Source: Sporobolomyces roseus
Lineage: Eukaryota; Basidiomycota; Microbotryomycetes; Sporidiobolales; Sporidiobolaceae
Assembly: GCA_016617785.1 (NCBI GenBank)
Contig: JADILM010000001.1
Coordinates: 3,968,001 to 4,032,000, forward strand
DNA: 64,000 bases
Direction: 5' to 3'
Shown here: positions 23,846 to 36,117 of the stretch, piece by piece
How positions within the stretch are numbered: the stretch's first letter is position 1
How the letters are laid out: the number at the start of each line of letters is the position of its first letter
Translations under genes and position numbers: made by a program
The notes under the pieces: model-generated
Told to the model about the DNA's origin: nothing
Databases searched by the model: none
Seen by the model: the letters and a program-made list of their open reading frames with translations, nothing else

Positions 23846-26800
23846 ATGTCATTCTCCGCTCTCGCCGGAGGAGCCGAATGTGGACCTGTCAATCCTCTAT
23901 CTCAACTCTCAAAGACCTTCGCACACGATAGAGGAGCGCAACAGGTATGTAGTAACTCCCCCTACCCCTTGTTGAGCTCTCACCGCTCTAAGGGACGGAA
24001 GCTGACTGATGAATGATTTTTCAGGATCATTTCGGTTCTCATGGTGGATCTTCCAAGCAGGTGAGTTCCTCAAGCATCCTTACAGCTATCCAACAACCCT
24101 GCTTATCTAATCACCCTTCCCGCTAGTCCTTCCGCCACTCCCCTGTCGGCCCCTCTTCTTCTTCTTCCCTCCCTTCTGATCCTCAAGCCGCCCAATTCTT
24201 CCAGCAACACAACGGCAAATTCTTCGACTTATCACCTCTCAACCGCGCACTCACTCCATCCCATTCCCACACTCCTCCTCCTCCTTCTTCCGCTGTTCCT
24301 GCCTGGGTACAAGCGTTCAATCAGCATCAACATGCTCCACCTCTCGCCCATTCTTCTCAAGAGCAAGAGATGTTCTCACAAGCTTTCGGTCGACCAGCAC
24401 AACAACAACAGAACGCTGTACCGGCTTGGGCGCAAGATTTCTCTCGAATGAGCGTTACTTCGCAAACTCCTGCATCTCAACAGAATCATCGATCGGAGGT
24501 TGCGATGCAAGGACAGAATCAGAATGCGAGACTGTATGGTTTGACGAATGGAGGAGCGGGAATGATGCAGAGTTCGATGAGGATGGGAATGCAAGGTTAC
24601 TCTTCACAACCAGGAATGATTCGATATCAAGATTCGGATGTCGCGATGAAGCAGGGTGAAGGTAGGTTACTATCCATCCATTGAGCTCAGTTTATGCTGC
24701 ACCAAGCTGACTGGATCTGAACTCTACAGCTGACGATTGGGAAACCGCTTTCCTCGCACAAGAAGCGACATCCTCGACTTCAACTGCTACGGCTCACGAC
24801 GCCTCGACTTCGAGTTTCAGAGATCACGTCCTGGAGACTCGAGCTCTCACTCCTCCTCTTCGTGCCCACACTCCGATCGACGAATCGACAGCACGAGATG
24901 CACTCGCTCGAACTGCTGCCGCTCTCCTCTCGACCGTCAAAACCTCCGAAGATCAACGAGCAAGGACAAATGCGACCTCTCAAGAAGATCAGGTTCAGCA
25001 ACGAGATATTGGGGACAAATTCGCTCAATCGAGTTTCATGGATCTTATGAGGAGGTTGAGGGATGGAGAAGTTGCAGTTGAAGGGGACAAAGTAGTCGAG
25101 CAAGTTCAACCTTACAGCTCCACGTCGAAGGGGAAAGCGAGAGCGGATGGGTGGACGAGCGATTTCTCCGCGACCAACGTTTCGAGAGAGGAAGAAGGGA
25201 GAGTTGGCGGGATGCAGGCTCCTCCAATCTTACGACCTGGTGGAAACGTCGCTGAACACACTCAGGCTCAACATCAATGGGCTAATAGACAGGCGAATTC
25301 GGCGAATCTCAAGCGAGAGGTCGAGGAGAGTTACGGTACGATGCAAGGGTTGTGGGAAGAGGAGGATCAGGTCAGGGCTAGGAGGGAAATGGACAAGGGG
25401 AAGGGAAAGGAGAAGGTGGAGAGGCCCCTACAGTTTCAAGGAGATGGAGGTGCGATGATCGATTCGGATTCGGAACAACAGTACGATACTCGAGTTCACC
25501 TCGCTCAATCTTCGTGGGAGGAGGATTTCGACGATGCGACAATGATCGTCGGAGGACATGCACTGGGGAGCCAGACGAAACGAAGGTCGTTGTCAGCTCA
25601 ACAGAAGGAGTGGGATATGTTACAAGATAGTTGGGACGAATTCGATGTCACGGCTTCTGGTCTCAAACCAAAAGATCCCGCTTCCCTATCTCAACAGCAA
25701 CAACCTTCGACCAGCTCTGCCGCACATGGCTACTCCTTCGCCCAGAACAACCCTTACCTTCTTCATCAACGAGAAACCGCTTTCTCGAACCAAACTACCC
25801 ATCATCACTCTCACCACCACCAGGCCTCGTTCAACGACGCTGCCGCCCTCTCTTCCGCTCGCATTGATTCTCTCCTACAACACGAGGCGGACGTTCAGAT
25901 CGATCCGAAGAACGCATCGGCATGGTTCTCCCTCGGACTCAAACAGCAAGAGAACGAACGAGAAGAACTCGCAATCACTGCACTTCAACGAGCTATCGAG
26001 ATCGATCCGACTGTCGCACGAGGAGCAGCTCACCTCGCACTCGCGATCTCGTTCACGAATGAATCGAGACGTGGAGCAGCTTACGAACAAATCGACAAAT
26101 GGATCGACGTGATCGCTCGTTCACCTTCAGAGGAAACCAAGATGTACTCGAACGAGATCTCTCAGTACCGTAACTTGTTTGGATCGAAGTTGCCAGAGAC
26201 GTCGACGGAACGACATCAGTATTTAACGGGATTGTTGATCAGGTTGGCACAGAGTGGGACGGAATCGATGGATGGTGCGGTGGATGCCGATGTTCAAGTT
26301 GCGATGGGAGTACTGTTCAATTCGAGTGAGGAGTACGAGAAGGCGGGAGATTGTTTCGAAGCCGCTTTGGCAGTCCGCCCAGATGTGCGTATCCATTCTG
26401 CACTTTTCTACCCAACTTCGCACTGACTCGTTGCTACTGGTTCAGGATCCTCTCCTCTTCAATCGACTTGGCGCTACCTATGCGAATTCGGGCAAGACCG
26501 AACTCGCGATTCAATACTACCACGCCGCTCTCGATGTTCAGCCTGGCTACGTTCGAGCGCGATTCAATCTCGCGGTTGCGAACATGAATCTAGGGGTACG
26601 TTCGAGCTTCTACTGCACCCGCGCGTCACCTCGCTGATGCATCTGATCCTCCTCGTGCAGAACTACGAAGAAGCGATTCATCACCTCTTGACTTCACTTT
26701 CCGTTCAAGAAGCTGACTCGGAACACGAGCGTAAGTCGTGCTAGCACCATTCCTATCGACAGTGTACTGACTCCAGTGGTGTTCTCGTAGATCTTCTCGA

Positions 26801-27026
26801 TCCCACGCCGTCGAACGCTCCTCAGAACGGAATCACCTCGCAGACTCTGTGGGATTCGCTCAATGTTTCCCTCATCCAGTGAGCCCAGCTCTCTCTGCCC
26901 TGACCCTCGACTTGTTGCTGACGACGACTCTTCGCTTCTGCTAGTATGGGACGTTCCGATTTGAGCGAGTTGGCCGTCAAGAAGGATTTGAGAGGATTAC
27001 AACGTGAACTTGGAGATTCAGATTGA
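23846..27026 (+). CDS. PEX5: Peroxisomal PTS1 import receptor PEX5
   Basis: Cycling receptor that recognises C-terminal SKL-type signals and carries matrix proteins into peroxisomes. The N-terminus has the conserved cysteine (Cys12, in GGAECGPVNPL) used for ubiquitin-dependent recycling. At least four Trp-containing pentapeptides of WxxxF/Y type follow (WVQAF, WAQDF, WETAF, WEEDF), which bind PEX14/PEX13. The C-terminal half is a TPR array, with units such as NASAWFSLGLKQQENEREELAI, and the DPLLFNRLGATYANSGK and GYVRARFNLAVANMNLGNYEEA repeats. Exon 2 is a 36-nt microexon (24025-24060). An upstream in-frame ATG at 23807 exists; 23846 is preferred because it places the cysteine near the N-terminus. 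The assignment is secure. Confidence 0.94.
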
Positions 27027-27349
27027 TAGTGTTGAAATTGATCAAGATGTTGTTGTCGTCATTGTCAGTCAGCGAGAATGATTGCGAGAAAAGCGTTTTT
27101 TGACCGTGGAGTTAGGAAAGGGAATCCAAGAGGAGAATGAGGAGAGAGGGAGTTTGCTTCGTCTCTCAAAGGTTACCACCTACTCTACGCCTCCAAGAGC
27201 TCTAGACTAGCTACAGACAGCCAAAGCACGACTCAGCGAGCTCTTCCAGACTCGTACACCACCTTACTCGTCACCAAGTCTGATCAAGGTTTCCCCTCCC
27301 GCTCCTCCAACCCACTTTCAACCAGCACTCAACTAGATCAGTAAGGGGA
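27027..27349. other. Intergenic, no gene seen
   Basis: Between PEX5 and the ChAPs gene; promoter and leader sequence only, as far as I can see. Confidence 0.55.
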
Positions 27350-30300
27350 ATGGGAGAGTACCTCAAAGATACTCCAGAGTTTGTAGAACTCGAACTAGGG
27401 GAATCGTTAGTCAGTCGGACAGAGACTTTAGGTTAGTTCACACAACACTTCATCAGACACCTCATCACAACAAGGGAGACAGACCAAGAGGCCGCGAGAT
27501 GTACTACGCTGTCGAGGAGTCAGTCTGCAGCACGTTGGAGCGAGGAGGATGGGGTGCAGAACCAGATCGATTCGTTAGAGAGAGCGGGTACTGATTCATC
27601 CTTGTTGTCGATTCTAGCCTCCTTCCGAGAACTAGGTCCTCCAGATCTATGTCATGTCATCAAGACTACCGGTAAAGCCGGTCAAAAAGACGTGAGTACC
27701 TCAATCCACTCTCCTTTCCGATTCTTCCATACTCGCAACTCACGTACTCTCGTTTGTTCGTCAGATGGGATCATATCACTACGTTTCTGGTGTCGACGCT
27801 TCGTCTTCAGCTTCACTCGCCGCCTACCTCAACTCGCTCACTTACACAGTCGAGGAAACTACTTCTTGGTTCTTTGGTTCGGGAGGAGCGAAATCAGCAT
27901 GGAAGATCAGAGGAGGAGCTTTCTGCTCGTTCAACGCATTCTCAAGAGTCGACGTCAGGGTCGAGGTCAAGATTCCTGGAGGTGTAGAAGCTTATGTCGT
28001 TGATGTGAGAGGGGAAAGGTGCGTTATCAATGGATCATTCGAGCTAATCGACATTCAGCTGATCTCCTCTTTGTGAACGCAGACACGAAGCTACGCCTCA
28101 GATGTGGCAAGAAGTTTACCTCTCCGCCGTTCTTCGATCAGTACTCTACGCCGATGACGCGAATTATCGACTCGCCGGTTTCCGCAAACTCGACCCTATC
28201 ACCTCACCTGATGCCGAACTCAAGTTCATCGCTGCCGCCGAACACGCCTTCTTCAAAGGTTGGCAACTAGGCTCGGAACCAGAGATTCAGGTCGCAACGG
28301 TCGTTTCGAATCACCTCACTTCGGGATTGATGAAGTACTTTGGAGACTCGTTCCGTTATGGTCCGGCAGTCAACCTGTTCGAGAAGCTGGTTGTAAAGGA
28401 TGGAGAAGTTGCGTGTCTGCTAGCACAAAGCTATCTCGGAATGAGTAACTTTTTATTCCTCCCTTTCGCTCTATTCTGGTCTCACTGTTTCTCTATCCAC
28501 AGACGAAGAAGTCAAAGCTGTTCGAGTGCTTCAATCGGCTCTTCAGAATCACCCTCAATCCTACTCCCTCCTTCACGTTCAATGCGATTTCCTTCGAACA
28601 AAGGGAAAGCACGAGTGGGCTCTCAAATTGGCGAAACAAGCGGTCAACTGCGCACCGAGCGAGTTTGTTACTTGGGCGAAGCTTACACAAGTCAACATCG
28701 AACTCGGTCGATACTCTGATGTGAGTCCCTCAAACGGTTTGAGTGATCTCGAATGTTTCGTTACTGATCTCTTCTTCTACAGGCTCTCCTCACCCTCAAC
28801 TCCTGCCCCATGTTCACCTACAATGAACGCGACCTCCACCGAATGCCGACTCCTTCAAAATCCCATCTCCCCGTCAAGGAGTTCATCGCCGCTTCCGGAA
28901 TCCTCGACGAAGAAAACTCTTCTTCACACTCAACAGACGCCGATGTCGCCCTTCTCCGTCTCCCTGCCCCCTCACTTCGAGGTACATTCGCGAAAGCCTA
29001 TGTACTCCTCGCGAAACTCGTCAGTCAAATCGGTTGGGACGAACTCCTAAAGTGTCGAAGCCAAGTTTTCGTTATGGAGGAGGAGTACAGAATGCACCGC
29101 GCGCAGGATATGACGGGTGATAGTCCTATGGCACCTCCAAAGGATGGAGAGGGAGATGATGAGAGCGTTACTGAAGGGTTCGGACCACTGGCGATTGCGA
29201 CGGATGAAGAATCGGATTCGGGATCGATTCGAAGGGATTCAAACGCTACACCAACTCCAGCTACTCTTCCTTCTACTACGTCTCCTTCTGCTCCTACTTC
29301 ATCCAACAACACCGCTTCAAACGGAGTACCGATTATTGCGGTCAACGGCGAAACTTCGGATGGAGAACGAGTCGTCCCGAATAGTGACAACGAAGAGGAC
29401 GGACCTTCTAGTCCCGGAATTCCGACGATCAAGGTCTCGACTGAGTCGGATGGTGAACGGGAACGAGAGGAACTGAAGAAGTTTGAAGCGAGTGAGGAAG
29501 GTAGAAAGGCTAGGGAGGTTATCGAGAAACCCGGTCAAGCGGCGAAGGAGGACGACGATGATGTAGCGCAAGGGCAGGAGAACGATGACGCTGCCCCTGC
29601 TTCGAAGGAAGAAAATGGAAACGGATTGGAAAACAAGCGATTGTGCGAGAGATGGCTCGACAACCTTTTCATGGTTCTTTACGAGGTGAGCATTTCTTGT
29701 CCTCAGTTCATTGTTCACGAGCACTGAAGTTTCGTTGACATGGTCACAGGATCTCCGAGTCTACACCATCTGGCGAGCAGAGGTCGCCCATTTCAAGGCC
29801 CAACATCTTCCTTACCGAAAGACTGGTACGGAATGGGAGATTCTCGGAGAACTCGCTCAACGTCTACACCACAAGGAGGAGTCAAAGGATGCTTTCCAAC
29901 GTGCGCTAGATCAAAAGTTCTCCGCGAAGGCTTGGTTGAAATTGCTGGAAATGTATGCCGATGAGGGAGACGTTCAAAGAAGCTTGAACGCTGCTATCAG
30001 ATTGAGCGTCTATCAACATCGATGGTACATGGAGATGTCTGTATGTAGCTACTCTTTCCTCATATTCGCTTGTTCGTCGCTAATGTCTGCGTTTTTCCAA
30101 TCGAACAGTACCCAACAGCTGTCGCTCATCAACTTTTCAAGCTCATTCGACGAGATGGTCTTGCCAAGATCTCTTACTCTCTAGTATCTGTACGTAACTG
30201 TTCAGCTCGCGTCACCTATCGAATATTGAACTGACTGATCGTCTTCTCTCGTTTCAGATGAACGTACCTCAAGCGATTCTGAAGGGAGTCATGCAACCAG

Positions 30301-30414
30301 TCTTCTCGTATGCTCAGCAGTTCCATGGCACGTCTATCAATCCCTCTGCTCCACGATCTGAGTATTCGAACTGAATCCTTTTCATCGTCGACAGTCGAAG
30401 GTTCCGACTTCTAA
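27350..30414 (+). CDS. Exomer cargo adaptor, ChAPs family (Chs6/Bch1-like)
   Basis: Subunit of the exomer coat that with Chs5 and Arf1 exports selected cargo such as chitin synthase from the trans-Golgi network. The product has the ChAPs landmarks: GPPDLCHVIKTTGKAG, GSYHYVSGVDASSSASL, a SWFFGSGGAKSAWKIRGGAF block, TPR-like helices (PQSYSLLHVQCDFLRTKGK), LNSCPMFTYNERDLHRMP, and the C-terminal LRVYTIWRAEVAHFKAQHLPY and YQHRWYMEMSYPTA. A large acidic Ser/Thr insert (about 29115-29640) interrupts the fold. The start MGEYLKDTPEF at 27350 joins through an intron to DQEAARC. The 3' end is uncertain: reading through gives a stop at 30374, a GC-AG intron gives ...FHVEGSDF ending at 30414, and a GT-AG alternative runs to 30728. 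Confidence 0.9.
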
Positions 30415-31864
30415 ACGAAGAACTTGACTCATCTTTCCGTACCCTATACCCTTCCTTGCCTCCTCTTTTCGATATCGACTCGATCACGACGTTCGAGCTC
30501 TCGACCACTACCTCCGCTCGCCCAAAAGTACCACATCCGCTTTCTTCACTCCTTCTTCTGGATGGAATCTCCTCTTTCTCACTATGCTCTTCTTTTTCTC
30601 TACTGAAGTACGTATCTGTTTATGCCGTATCCTCTCCTTCGTTTGCTCCCCTTTGCAAGACTCGATTCAACAGCAGATTTCCGAGGAACGCAACATCTGA
30701 GAGTTTGCGAAGCAGCGGCGTTCCGTAGTCGCAGGACACAGCAGACTGGCATGTCCACGATACTGTCGCTTTGTCTCGGAAGTAGCAGACTAGACAATGC
30801 AGCAAAGAATGAAAGTCATCGAGACCTGCGGAATGAATTCGAGCTTCGAGAAATTTACATCTTCCGACAATACCTGGTTTCGGACTGAAGCCCTCCTTCC
30901 GGGGACAGGACAAACTATGACTGTATCTGAGTGCCGCATGGTCGATAGATCGACGTTTTAGCGCCTGTGCAGAGATGAGAGGAGGTTCAGGTTCACCACG
31001 CGAGGTTTAACGCTCAAAGTTTCGAAGGAGGTGCAGGATATCTCATGAGTTTTGTTCTCACCAGGAGATCTGCATCGTCGACGAGTTGGAGAGGATCGAC
31101 ATAGCTTAGTGCGCCATGTTCCGATAGAGGCAGGAAAGCTTCTGCCAGCTTTCACTGAATCGTTTTTGAACTGATTGACGAAATGATCGCAGGATCTTCG
31201 ACAGGGAGATTACATTCTTCAACTCTATTCCTTGTCGTCGTCGATAGGTCGTCTGTAGCCTCTCGTCGACGTCGCCGGGTGATAGCAACGGTCGAACGAG
31301 AGAGCTCACGAAGAAGGATCACACATTTCCTTTTGTACTGTACTGCAACCCGTCGGCTTGCGCTGCCGAGAGTCGTTTTGTTCTCTCCAATTTGACGTTG
31401 CTTGAGTCGCGTCGGTCAGTCGGTCAGTCGTCGCGTCAAAGTCCTTCTCATTTCCTTTTTTTTCTTCAAAGTCCTGCGATAGATTCCTTCCTGCTTTCCT
31501 GGCAATGATCTACGTCCTGCCGTTCTCGCTTCCTTGCGAACTCAAAGTACTCTACCTCCTGCTCGCTTGGGTCTCTCTTCTCTCTTGTCTACAGTATCCG
31601 AAGCTCCAAATTTTTCACACATCCAACGGAAATTTTTCGATTCACGTGTTGGCAAAAGCCCTAATTCTGTTCCCTTTTTCACCGCTTCTCTTCTTCACCC
31701 CTACACCGACCACCTACACCTGTCCCCTCTCTCTCTGCACGACCATCACGATTCTCTAACAGCTGTGCTGTCCCTCTCCTTCGTCTCTCTCTCTTCAATC
31801 ACTCTCCTTCAACATCTCGATCTTCTTCCCTTCTCTCAACTCACCACGACGCGATTCATCCTAG
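30415..31864. other. 1.45-kb gap, 5' side of the 31.9-kb gene
   Basis: The first 300 bases carry an open frame that could belong to an alternative ChAPs end. The rest has no supported gene. The last 350 bases before 31865 are strongly pyrimidine-rich, as in a long transcribed leader. Confidence 0.5.
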
Positions 31865-33644
31865 ATGAACTACTCAGCAGACTACTCTCCGGCAATGTCC
31901 TCCCCTCTGACACCCTGGAGCGACGCCCACTCCACCTTCAACAATTCGCCTTACCTCGATTCATCGCGCAACGGTAGTTCAACTTCACTTTGGACAGCTT
32001 CTTCAGTCAGTGATGGAGGTGAAGAGGATGATATGAGTTCAGAGTTAAAGTGTCTGGAGTTACTAGCAGAGTTGGAACGCGAAAAGAGAAGGAAATCTTT
32101 AGAGGAAAAGAGGGACCAATACTCGATGCAAACACGCGAGAATGGCTACAAACATTCAAGGGACGATAGCCTACCCGATATCGTACAGCCCCTCAACCTC
32201 GAGAAAGCGAAAGCTGCTCGAAACGCTAGATCTGCACCTTCGAAAGCAGTTCCTTCGTAAGTTTGAATTCTTTGATCGATGGCCTCTTTACTCGGAACAT
32301 CGAATGCTGATATCGTCCGTACTGTATAGCCCGGTCCCCTCGACTTCGCGCTCAGCCCAAAAGACGAAACGTCAATCTCGCAGAATTTCTTTCACTTCGA
32401 CCGACCTCTCCGAACTCGATATCGACGCGATCCTCGACGCCTACACTTCTGAAGCCCTTGCAGTGCCACAAACGTACCCCGACTTCTCCTCTTACACTCA
32501 GCAAGCACAAATTCCCCGATCAAAGAGCTCGTTCAACCTCAAAGGCGAAGTCCACTCTCCAGTCTTCCAATCCTCCCGAAGCTCGGCTATGTACCGGGAC
32601 AGCTCAGCGCAGTCTATCCGATCAACTCGCTCAACTCGCTCGAATGGATCCCCTCTGCCCTCGAACGACGAACAATTCCCTCAACGAAGAACCGCTCCTT
32701 TCCCTACGATCACTCGTCAGCGAAGCAACGCGTCTCTCGCCTCTCGAAAACTTCCCTTCGATACCGACTCTCTCCCGCCTCTTCCCTCAGGTCCTCCTCC
32801 AGCTCTTCCCACTTCAGTCCCAATGTCGAACCGCACATTCTCTTCGTTCTCCCGCCAATCCACCGCTTCCTCGGCATCCGCTTCGAGCGCCCACTCCCTT
32901 CCACTCCGATCTCTTCCAGGCTCCCGCATGTCCTACGCCTCCTCAACGATGTCGCGTCAGACCAGCGCTTCTTCCGCCTCTGCTGGAAACAGCTTCCGAT
33001 GGTCTGTCGCTACCTCCTCGACTGTTCCAACAATCCTCTCGGACGGTTCATCAGATTGCGGAGCGAGTCGACGTGGCTCCCTCGCCAACTCGTTCGGAGG
33101 AGGAAGCATCAAACAATCACCTCCTCCTCGAAGTCGTCGTCGTCCTTCTGCACCCTTTCCCGGTTCTCCCATCGAACAAGACGAGGATGACCGCTTCTGG
33201 GGACAATCACCTACGAAACCGGCGAGAGCGAATGAGATGGACGACGAAGAAGGTGATCTCAAGAATGGTGGATTGATCTCATGGGAAGATTTCGCAGATG
33301 AACTCGCTTCTCTCCCGGTCCCTACTCGCCCCACTCCTCGTCGAATGGACAGTCAAGGTTCTTCAACGTCCTCTCGTTCCCGAAAAACTTCAACCACTTC
33401 TTCCCTTAAATCCTCGACCTCTCCTTTCCCTTCCCGATCATCCAACAATCTAGTCTTTGCTTCACCCGAATCCCTTCGCTCGACTTCGACTCTCACTTCC
33501 CACAACTCAAGCTCGAAACCGTCTTCCCCCTTTCCTTCGACTCCCTCGCCAACGAACGGCAAAAGTAGTGGAAAGAAAGGTTTATTACAAGGGTTGAGAG
33601 GGATGCGATCAACGAGGGACCTAGCTAGTTCTTACAACTCTTGA
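31865..33644 (+). CDS. Low-complexity protein with SFTSTD motif, family member 1
   Basis: Two exons (31865-32256 and 32330-33644) give 568 residues; the intron has a gtaagt donor and tatag acceptor. The protein is mostly Ser/Pro/Arg-rich and probably disordered. A short N-terminal helix (SELKCLELLAELEREKRRKSL) precedes the most ordered part, just after the intron: RRISFTSTDLSELDIDAIL at about 32380-32440. The same motif occurs near the N-terminus of the gene at 42886. An acidic block (GLISWEDFADELASLP) lies near 33270 and the C-terminus is basic (GKKGLLQGLRGMRSTRDL). No known domain or catalytic site is visible; a regulatory or scaffold role would be inference. Confidence 0.65.
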
Positions 33645-33918
33645 AGAGACCTTCTTTGATGAATTTCTCTGCCTCTCTTGAATCATAACGGAAAAACCAT
33701 AACCTATTATTTGAGCATCTACACCTTCGTTTTCTATCAATCTTGTTGTTTTACTATCTGATCACCCTTGCAATCCGCACTCATCCTCACCGGAGCATCC
33801 CACATACTTCTGAACCCTTGCGAATGTGTCTTTCGCCAGCGAAGAGATTTGAACGCATTGTCTGCGAGACTGTACAGCATCCCAATTCGTTTTGTAACAA
33901 TCCTTCTCCTTCAGCAGA

Positions 33919-35811
33919 TCAAGGCGGTAAACCATTCAAACCATTTCCTCTTTGTTTCGGAGCTCTCCCTTCACTACCTTTTCTTTCAAACGAATCCTCT
34001 CCTTCTCCTCCATCAAAGCTTCGACCAAACGATACTTCGCCTTTGCCTCCTACCTGCCCCTGCGTACTCCAATCGCTAGTCGTGTATTGGTTGGTCGAGT
34101 CAGGTGTTAGGCACATCGAAAGACGAGAAATACTATTCGATTGATCGAGTTTCGGTTTACGATTCCTACGAAAAATCGTATCGAGAAGCGATGAAGAACG
34201 ACTGATCGTTGAAGAGGAGGTAGTAGTGTTGAAGGATGGTTGGGAGAGAGAACGAGAGTGTTGAGAGTGAGAGGGTTTGCGAAGTACTGAACGAGTCTTT
34301 TGGATTGATGAGGGAGAAATTGGGGGGAGGGGAGCGCGGGAGTAGAGGGATTGGGAGGTCGAAGGACGAGGAGGTTGATAGTGATCGAAGCTGGTGCGAG
34401 GGTGGGAGGCGAAGAGAGGTGCGGTGGCTTCGGCTACGAAAGATGGGGTTGGGGCGCGGTTGGGGTTGAAGTCGATTGATTGTGAACGATGGTGGGAGAT
34501 TGGACGGAGATGAGAGTGGGAGAAGGAAGGCTGTTCGGGCGAATCGAAGGAGGGGAGAGCAGGGCGAGAGTGGAAAGGTCGAGTTGATTTTCCGTGGTGA
34601 ATCGGAGTAGAGTGAGTTGGGGAGAGGGTATCGACTCCAGAGAGGTTTGAGTCGGCGAAATGAGGAGAAGGAGTGGGAGCTGCGAAGGGGAGAGAAGTAG
34701 ATCCAGTCGAGGCTTCTCGAGGAGTGTTTCGAGTTTCTTCGTGTGGTGAGACCGCTTCGAAAGAAGTACTGTCCAGCAACTCTTCTCGTTCTTCGTCCTC
34801 CTCCTCGTCTCCACTGTCGTATGCGTGACCGGAGGGAGAGGTGGTGTCAGGAGAAAGAGGTGCAGGCGTAGGTTGCGAAGTTGCTGCATTCGTCGATTGA
34901 ACAGGCGTCGACTCGGTTACATCTTCAGTATGTGCTGCTTGTTGTGGTGATTCAACACCACGACGAGCGCTGGGCTGGGAAACGCTCGAATTGGTCGGAT
35001 GCATCGGATTCGTAGCGGGTTGATAACTTTGAAGTCCTTGATTGAGGATTCTCAGACGCTGCATGTCCGTCACTTCCTCTCGTTGAACAATTGCGTACTC
35101 CCATTCGATCGCTTGGTGAATGGCGTCCTGATAGGAATGAGCTAGAGTAAGCTTTGCGAAAAGATCCGGGAAATCGAGGGTTGCGCTGTGAGTAGTGGAT
35201 ATCGCACATGAGCTTGACGGCAGAGTACCCGCAAGAGCTGATCCAGACACTCACTTGGTAAGGATAGTCTGCTTCTGTTTATCCGTTTCAACTCCGACAC
35301 AATAGAGTAGTCGTTCCAAATCGTCAATCAGGTGCTTGATGTTCTCCGTTCGCTTCCCTCGTTGCCTGAACTTGCGAGAGCCGAGTTCGATAGTAGCCGT
35401 GTTCTTCTTGAGTCTGTAAGCTTGACCTGCGTCGTCAACTTGACGCGACTTTGAATCGTTGAGAGAGGTGAGAGCTCACGCTTTCCTAACGGGATCATTC
35501 CATAACTCCCTACACGAGGCAATGGCGACATCGAAACGCGTTCTTTCGAAAGCTGACTCTGGTGTATTGTTTTGATAGGCGATAGCAGCAGAGTCTTTGA
35601 GGCTGAGGGAGAGGATTCGAGCTGATTCTTCGGAATGTAGTGGAATTCCTCGAACGAAGAGCCATGATTTGAGGCTGTCACAGCGATTTGGATCAGCAAG
35701 CGTCTCAGTAAGGAAGTAAACAAAGACTCACTTGGACTCGTGAAGTTCCCAATCCTCTGAGATACGGCCGCTGAACGAAGGGAGGTGCAAGCCATCTGCG
35801 TTGTCCTCCAT
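33919..35811 (-). CDS. Gag-like protein with long disordered tail
   Basis: Four exons with in-frame GT-AG introns. The N-terminal 180 residues read like a retrotransposon capsid: LPSFSGRISEDWELHES, NLKSWLFVRGIPLHSEESAR, ILSLSLKDSAAIAYQN, a CRELW segment, then KRTENIKHLIDDLERLLYCV and GVETDKQKQTILTNATLDF followed by a final helix. This follows the order of Gag capsid helices in Ty1/copia- and Ty3-type elements. The remaining 440 residues are Ser/Pro/His-rich and disordered. No CCHC knuckle, protease, reverse transcriptase, integrase or flanking long repeats are visible, and the gene has several introns, so it is either a domesticated Gag gene or a cellular protein with a convergent fold. The similarity is judged by eye and is moderate. 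Confidence 0.55.
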
Positions 35812-36117
35812 CGCGTGTGATTGTCGATTCGGAGGGAGAGAAACAAGAACAACAGCTCAGAGTGGGAATGAAAGGTCCTCCATTCCGTTCCGCGGATGCT
35901 GTTGATAAGAAAGATAGGAGGTTTGGAAAAAGAAGGAAAAGATTCTAGAACCCTAAGCAGAAGCGACGAGTAGACTTCAAGGGTCTGGTAGAGCTTCAAG
36001 AGTCCTTAGAGCATTCTAAGAGCATCAAAGCGAGGAAGCAGTGAAGGTGAGGAGGTCAACGAACCTCTTGAAATTGTTTCCCTTCTTCCGCACTTTCACT
36101 CCACTCCTAACACCAGG
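35812..36117. promoter_or_regulatory. Divergent promoter of the Gag-like gene and RSC7
   Basis: A 306-base spacer between two divergent start codons, so it should carry both promoters. No specific element was recognised. Confidence 0.4.

Noticed and set aside
33919..35811. Intact LTR retrotransposon around the Gag-like gene
   Set aside because: Neighbouring DNA is ordinary genes on both sides, with no polymerase frames, no long terminal repeats and no primer-binding site seen.
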